Source of the DNA: Bacteroidales bacterium
GTDB taxonomy: Bacteria; Bacteroidota; Bacteroidia; Bacteroidales; Paludibacteraceae
Reading direction: 5' to 3'
Assembly: GCA_900768725.1 (NCBI GenBank)
Contig: CAAGDU010000041.1
Span: 1-9,867 of the forward strand
DNA: 9,867 nucleotides
Shown here in pieces: positions 6,278 through 9,867 of this stretch. The notes under the pieces were generated by a model. It made no database searches, was not told the origin of the DNA, and saw only the letters and a list, made by a program, of their open reading frames with translations. The number at the start of each line of letters is the position of its first letter. Position 1 is the first letter of the stretch. A program made the position numbers and the translations under genes.

Positions 6278-6297
6278 CGTATTCGCGGGTAACTCAT

Positions 6298-6525
6298 TGT
6301 TTTTTATTAACATAATTTCTATATGGTAGATATTTTTCAGCAACTAAAGACCTATTTTGTTTTTGGTAATAGTAAATTAACGGATAATATTCAAATAAAA
6401 TATTTGAATAATTTTTGAAAATATATGTTGAAATAAAAAGAAGCTCTTGATTGTTTTGTCAAGGTCTTTATTTGTTTTGGGGGTGTACTAATACTTTTTC
6501 AAGCTTACGTTATTTAGTTCCTCCC
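6298..6525. other. AT-rich intergenic region upstream of the acyltransferase
   Basis: This very AT-rich stretch separates the M23 gene stop from the acyltransferase start, both on the minus strand. It holds a perfect 10-bp palindrome (6388-6410, listed separately) and a weak CTTGA/TCAAG hairpin (6446-6450 with 6459-6463). On the minus strand that hairpin is followed by TTCTTTTTATTTC, which could be the M23 terminator. No exact CAAAnnTA, the minus-strand form of the Bacteroidetes -7 box, was found. No open reading frame of note is present. Confidence 0.5.
6388..6410. promoter_or_regulatory. Perfect AT palindrome upstream of the acyltransferase
   Basis: TATTCAAATA (6388-6397), an AAA spacer, and TATTTGAATA (6401-6410) form a perfect 10-bp inverted repeat about 110 bases upstream of ATG 6277. 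It could be an operator for a dimeric regulator, or a transcript hairpin. It is not one of the AATTTGAAA elements. Confidence 0.4.
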
Positions 6526-7503
6526 TTAATCCAACATATGCCCAAAGTTGTTGGATAGTTGAATCATTTGGTCGTACTGCTCCGGCGTGAGGTCGTAGAA
6601 GTAGAAGTTGCGCGGGTCAACGGGCTTGTCTTGGTAGCGCACCTCGTAGTGCAAGTGCGGACCGGTGGATTTACCCGTGTTGCCCACTAACGCAATCACA
6701 TCGCCGCGCTTGACATTCTGCCCTTTGCGTACAATAATCTTATAGAGGTGGGCATAGACCGTGGTGTAGCCAAAGCCGTGGTCAAGTTCCACCGTATTGC
6801 CATAGCCCTGCTTCCAACCGGTGAAAACCACCTTCGCATTGCCCGTGGCAAAGACATCCGTACCAACGGGAGCGGAGAAGTCCATACCTGCGTGGAAACG
6901 GCGGACGTGATAGACAGGGTCGATACGCATGCCGTAGCCAGAGGCGGTACGCTTGAGGTCTTTGTTGAGCACGGGCTGAATAGCAGGCAGGTTCTCCATA
7001 CGCACTTCCTGCGTCTTCGCCAACTCCAGCAGTTCATCGTAGGACTTGGCTTGGATATACGTCTCTTTGGCGAGGAGGTCCACTTTCATTGTGAGGTCGG
7101 ATGCCAACTGGGAGTTGGTCATGCGGGCAATGGAATCATAGTACGCGATACGCCTATTTGCGCCCGTCCGCACCGAGAGCGGGATAGGCTCTGCGCCGAA
7201 CAAGACGCGATACAAGTTCTCATCGCGCTGCTCGAAGTCTTTCATCACAATCTGCATCTGGTCCACCTGACTATTGAGCACCTGCAACTGCGCCTCCAAG
7301 TTGCGGTTCTGCTGCTGAAGTTGGGACTCACGCGGAGAAGGGAAGAAATAGAAAAACACCAAGAAGAATACGATTCCTATGCAGAAACCTCCTATGAGAT
7401 ACCAGCCGGAGCGGCGTAGCCAATACCTAAAGCCCATCTCCACCCGCTCCATGGCAAGCGTCTTGGGATTAATTTGATATCTTGTTTTACGTAGTTGCAC
7501 CAT
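6526..7503 (-). CDS. M23 family metallopeptidase with membrane anchor and coiled coil
   Basis: A 325-residue envelope protein. A cytoplasmic basic N-terminus (1-34) is followed by one membrane helix at about 35-54. A Gln/Glu/Leu-rich coiled coil spans about 58-95. A helical linker then leads to a C-terminal LytM/M23 domain from about 185 to 300. Zinc ligands are intact: H204 and D208 (HxxxD in RRFHAGMDF) and H285 in GPHLHYEV, with H252 and H283 as the catalytic histidines. The protein is therefore a potentially active peptidoglycan endopeptidase, unlike EnvC/NlpD-type activators that have lost these residues. The coiled coil held near the membrane suggests a partner-controlled hydrolase used in growth or division. 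The start is ATG 7503, just clear of repeat copy B. The gene runs in the same direction as ygiQ but is 145 bases away, so co-transcription is uncertain. Confidence 0.9.
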   Translation of the reverse strand: MVQLRKTRYQINPKTLAMERVEMGFRYWLRRSGWYLIGGFCIGIVFFLVFFYFFPSPRESQLQQQNRNLEAQLQVLNSQVDQMQIVMKDFEQRDENLYRVLFGAEPIPLSVRTGANRRIAYYDSIARMTNSQLASDLTMKVDLLAKETYIQAKSYDELLELAKTQEVRMENLPAIQPVLNKDLKRTASGYGMRIDPVYHVRRFHAGMDFSAPVGTDVFATGNAKVVFTGWKQGYGNTVELDHGFGYTTVYAHLYKIIVRKGQNVKRGDVIALVGNTGKSTGPHLHYEVRYQDKPVDPRNFYFYDLTPEQYDQMIQLSNNFGHMLD

Positions 7504-7509
7504 AAATAA

Positions 7510-7644
7510 AATTTGTAAGTTTGTAAATTTGAAAATTTGAAAATTACCATGCGGAACTATGTTTAATTTGAAAATTTGTAAATTTGAAAATTACCATACG
7601 GAACTAATAATTTTCAAATTTTCAAATTTTTCATTTTCAAATTA
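7510..7644. repeat. AATTTGAAA element, copy B (left part duplicated)
   Basis: This fills the gap between ygiQ and the M23 gene. Its 34-bp unit, an AATTTGAAA-type arm ending in ACCATGCGGAACTA, occurs twice (7526-7559 and 7573-7606, 32 of 34 identical, offset 47 bp). A single right arm of TTTTCAAATTTTCAAATT type (7607-7644) faces the opposite way. The first unit matches copy A (4484-4512) at 28 of 29 bases. Both copies lie in the same orientation on the plus strand. The arms could form a strong AU stem in the ygiQ 3' untranslated region. Confidence 0.8.
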
Positions 7645-7648
7645 ACTA

Positions 7649-9334
7649 TTATTTCCACCAGAAGAAGTATTGGTTTTGTTGTTTCTTTTCTTTCGGGGTG
7701 CGGGCGACATAGACGGGCTGCATGGTGTATGGGTTGAGACCGGTGTAGAACATGGTGGTGGAAAGCGTCATCGGCGTGGGGGTGAAGTCCTGCACCTGCT
7801 CGGGACGATAGTGCATCTTCTTCGTCCACTCGGCGAGGTGCGCCATGTCGCGATTGGTACAACCCGGGTGGGAAGAGATGAAGTAAGGGATGAGTTGCTG
7901 GTGCATGTTCGCCTGCTCGTTGGTGCGGAGGAAGAACTCGCGGAACTGCAAAAAATGTTCCCACGAGGGCTTGCGCATCAGTTTCAGCACCTCAGGGGAG
8001 GTATGCTCGGGTGCCACCTTGAGCCGCCCGCTCACATGCCGCGTGATGAGTTGCCTGCCGTATTCTTCGGACATCAAATCATAGCGAATACCCGAGCCGA
8101 CAAACGCATGCTTCACTTCGGGTAGGTTGTCCACCGTTCGGTATATATCCAGCAGGGGGCGGAAATCTTGGTTGAGGTTCTTGCAGATGGAGGGCGTGAG
8201 ACAAGAAGGACGCGCACATTGTTGGCAAAGAGAGAGGTCTTTGCCGTGCATGCCGTACATGTTTGCCGAGGGTCCGCCCAAGTCAGAGATAACGCCGCGC
8301 CACTCAGGAAGCGTCTGCAACAGATTGATTTGGCGGAGGATAGATGCTTTGGAGCGCGAGACGATTTGCTTGCCTTGGTGGGCGGAGATGGTGCAGAATG
8401 AGCAACCTCCGAAACAGCCGCGGTGCATGCATACTGAGAAACGAATCATCTCGTAGGCAGGGATACGTTTGTCCTTGTATTTAGGGTGCGGCAAGTATTG
8501 GAAAGGCAGGTCGTAGATGGCATCCAACTCTTCCTGCGAGATAGACGGATAAGGGGGATTGACCACCACCTGTTGTTTCCCGATGGGCTGGATAAGGCGG
8601 CGGGCTTGTATCTTGTTGCTCTCCGTTTCGATATGGCGGAAGTTCTCCGCATGCTTGCGCTTGTCTTGGCAGGCTGCTTCGTGGGAATGGAGGAGGATAT
8701 CTTCTTCTGAGGGTTGGATATCAGTGGTAATGTAAGCCGTCTGCGGGATGTCTGTCAGCGGGCGGCGGGTAGCGATATGCTCCGCAATCGCAAGGATGGC
8801 TTGCTCGCCCATGCCGTAGATGAGCAGGTCGGCTTTGGACTCTACCAAGATAGAGGGTTTGAGGGTGTCTGCCCAATAGTCGTAATGCGTGAGCCGGCGC
8901 ATAGATGCCTCTATGCCGCCAATGACGATGGGGGTATCGGGGAAATGCTGCCTGAGGATTTGGCAATAGGTAATAGTGCAATAATCAGGACGCATACCGG
9001 CTTTGCCATCGGGGGTGTAGGCATCGTCTGAGCGTTTGCGCTTGGCTGCCGTGTAATGGTTCACCATGGAATCCATCGCACCTGCCGTTACGCCGAAGAA
9101 AAGTCGGGGCTTGCCCAACTTAGTGAAATCGCGATGGTCGCCCCGCCAATCAGGCTGCGGCACAAGCGCCACCCTATACCCCGCATGCTCCAGCACACGC
9201 CCTATGACCGCCGCACCAAACTGCGGGTGGTCCACATACGCATCGCCGGAGAAGAGGATGATATCCACTTCGTCCCATCCGCGGATGTCTAACTCTTTAC
9301 GAGTAGTGGGGAGATATGCTTTCAGGTCGAACAC
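7649..9334 (-). CDS. ygiQ: YgiQ-family radical SAM protein
   Basis: A 561-residue cytoplasmic protein of the YgiQ family, radical SAM enzymes that bind a 4Fe-4S cluster and S-adenosylmethionine; the physiological substrate is not established. The N-terminal YgiQ domain begins with YLPTTRKELDIRGWDEVDI and includes LFSGDAYVDHPQFG, both characteristic. The cluster motif CxxxCxxC is C307-C311-C314 in RGCFGGCSFC, preceded by C302. YgiQ-specific stretches follow, such as DLGGPSANMYG, KVAPEHTS and a C-terminal PTPMTLSTTMFYTGLNPYT. The protein ends soon after PVYVART and lacks the long C-terminal extension of E. coli YgiQ (about 740 residues), which I believe is common in this phylum. The start is GTG 9334; an in-frame TAA four codons upstream (9346-9344) excludes a longer form. 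Its leader is the repeat between ygiQ and dnaX. Confidence 0.92.
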   Translation of the reverse strand: MFDLKAYLPTTRKELDIRGWDEVDIILFSGDAYVDHPQFGAAVIGRVLEHAGYRVALVPQPDWRGDHRDFTKLGKPRLFFGVTAGAMDSMVNHYTAAKRKRSDDAYTPDGKAGMRPDYCTITYCQILRQHFPDTPIVIGGIEASMRRLTHYDYWADTLKPSILVESKADLLIYGMGEQAILAIAEHIATRRPLTDIPQTAYITTDIQPSEEDILLHSHEAACQDKRKHAENFRHIETESNKIQARRLIQPIGKQQVVVNPPYPSISQEELDAIYDLPFQYLPHPKYKDKRIPAYEMIRFSVCMHRGCFGGCSFCTISAHQGKQIVSRSKASILRQINLLQTLPEWRGVISDLGGPSANMYGMHGKDLSLCQQCARPSCLTPSICKNLNQDFRPLLDIYRTVDNLPEVKHAFVGSGIRYDLMSEEYGRQLITRHVSGRLKVAPEHTSPEVLKLMRKPSWEHFLQFREFFLRTNEQANMHQQLIPYFISSHPGCTNRDMAHLAEWTKKMHYRPEQVQDFTPTPMTLSTTMFYTGLNPYTMQPVYVARTPKEKKQQNQYFFWWK

Positions 9335-9340
9335 AGCGTC

Positions 9341-9453
9341 TAATTAAGAATTAAGAATTTAGAATTAAGAATTAAGAGAGCATTGATAATTATGAATTAT
9401 GAGAGCCTATGCTCTGAATAGCTGGCATACAATGCCCTCTTAATTCTTAATTC
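9341..9453. repeat. AATTAAGA repeat with a 24-bp near-perfect inverted repeat, between ygiQ and dnaX
   Basis: Period-8 AATTAAGA units run from 9341 to 9378. The 24 bases at 9362-9385 are matched by the inverted copy at 9430-9453 at 23 of 24 positions, and the one difference allows a G-U pair in RNA. The 44-base loop holds two further small palindromes: ATAATT-ATG-AATTAT (9386-9400) and AGAGC-CTAT-GCTCT (9402-9415). It occupies almost the whole gap between the dnaX stop and the ygiQ GTG, so a minus-strand transcript from dnaX would fold into a long branched hairpin just before ygiQ. Confidence 0.85.
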
Positions 9454-9464
9454 ATATTTAACTT

Positions 9465-9867
9465 TTAGTCTATTTGTAGTGCGAATTGCTCTTTGAGGGT
9501 ATTGAGGGCGGTGTTCTCTTCGAGCATCACTTTGTAACGTTCCTCTGCGGTGAAGGCTTTCTGTTCGTGAGTATATTGCGCCACCTTGAGGGTGAGCGTC
9601 AGTTGGTCGTTTCGCAGTTGCTGATGCAGGTAAGCATGGATGCGCGGGAGGGCTTTCTTCACCTCCTCCAGTTCCCATTGGTTGGGCAACTCGAGGGTGG
9701 CAGACTGCTGGTTGTGGAGCACCGGTTGGTAAAACGATACCACGTTTTGGAGACGCGAATCTTCTTTGCCGAAGTAGGTTTTCAGACCGGTCCACGCGTC
9801 ATTGAATCGGTCTACCGTAAAAGGGTTGTTCAGCGGTGCGGCGGCAAGTGCCTCGTTTTGCGGAGAG
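9465..9867 (-). CDS. dnaX: DNA polymerase III subunit gamma/tau, C-terminal part (cut by the window edge)
   Basis: The last 133 residues of a protein whose 5' end lies beyond the window; the frame is open from base 9866 to the TAA at 9467-9465. I recognise the C-terminal tail of Bacteroidetes DnaX (tau). It has a short helical domain starting near DRFNDAWTGLK, a beta-strand region VVSFYQPVLHNQQSATLEL, a charged helix with HAYLHQQLRNDQLTLTLKV, and the ending YKVMLEENTALNTLKEQFAL with QID before the stop. Tau forms the clamp-loader complex and links it to the polymerase and helicase at the replication fork. The ATPase domain is not visible, so identification rests on this tail alone. An internal Met at 9743 is not the true start. 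Confidence 0.78.
   Translation of the reverse strand, partial: SPQNEALAAAPLNNPFTVDRFNDAWTGLKTYFGKEDSRLQNVVSFYQPVLHNQQSATLELPNQWELEEVKKALPRIHAYLHQQLRNDQLTLTLKVAQYTHEQKAFTAEERYKVMLEENTALNTLKEQFALQID

Noticed and set aside
6748..7419. 223-codon open frame on the plus strand
   Set aside because: It is antisense to the M23 peptidase, which carries the complete zinc-binding set on the minus strand.
9397..9795. 132-codon minus-strand frame at the right edge
   Set aside because: It is out of frame with the dnaX tail and continues into the repeat; the dnaX frame ends with a recognisable conserved C-terminus.

Overview
The window looks like a chromosomal stretch of a member of the Bacteroidales. The evidence is the lineage-typical C-terminal tail of DNA polymerase III gamma/tau (dnaX) at the right edge, a Bacteroidetes-type promoter (TAnnTTTG -7 box) in front of the phosphatase gene, the general lack of Shine-Dalgarno sequences, and AT-rich simple repeats between genes. 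I cannot name the genus.

Layout. Plus strand: a CDP-alcohol phosphatidyltransferase (70-717), a two-HKD phospholipase D/cardiolipin-synthase-like protein (910-2064), a HAD phosphatase of the phosphoglycolate phosphatase type (2386-3063), a fold-type I PLP aminotransferase (3256-4464) and a DUF456 membrane protein (4633-5106). Minus strand: an AT-rich acyltransferase-3 membrane protein (5124 to about 6277) that converges on DUF456, an M23 peptidase with a membrane anchor and coiled coil (6526-7503), a YgiQ-family radical SAM protein (7649-9334) and the 3' end of dnaX (9465-9867, cut by the window edge). Envelope genes recur: two lipid head-group enzymes, a surface-glycan acyltransferase and a cell-wall peptidase. 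The rest is housekeeping. No single operon ties them together, because nearly every gene is separated from the next by 130-320 bp.

Most notable finding. The acyltransferase frame continues upstream of its first usable in-frame start (a TTG) through the conserved family N-terminus into a run of exactly eight G, right after an ATG. With eight G, neither of two upstream ATGs is in frame. Nine (or six) G would put the nearer ATG in frame, and ten (or seven) the farther one. This is the layout of a slipped-strand, phase-variable contingency gene, seen here in its OFF state. The gene is also visibly AT-richer than its neighbours, suggesting acquisition.

Second theme: almost every intergenic gap holds its own short-period repeat, usually with inverted arms. 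These are a 14-bp tandem repeat at the left edge; TTAATGG/CCATTAA motifs before the PLD gene; a GC-rich multi-hairpin element before the phosphatase; 9-bp ACTACGTAA-like units before the aminotransferase; two copies of an AATTTGAAA-based element either side of the acyltransferase region; and a near-perfect 24-bp inverted repeat between ygiQ and dnaX. A GC-rich inverted repeat also sits in frame inside the PLD gene. No tRNA, rRNA, CRISPR array or intact transposase gene was seen.
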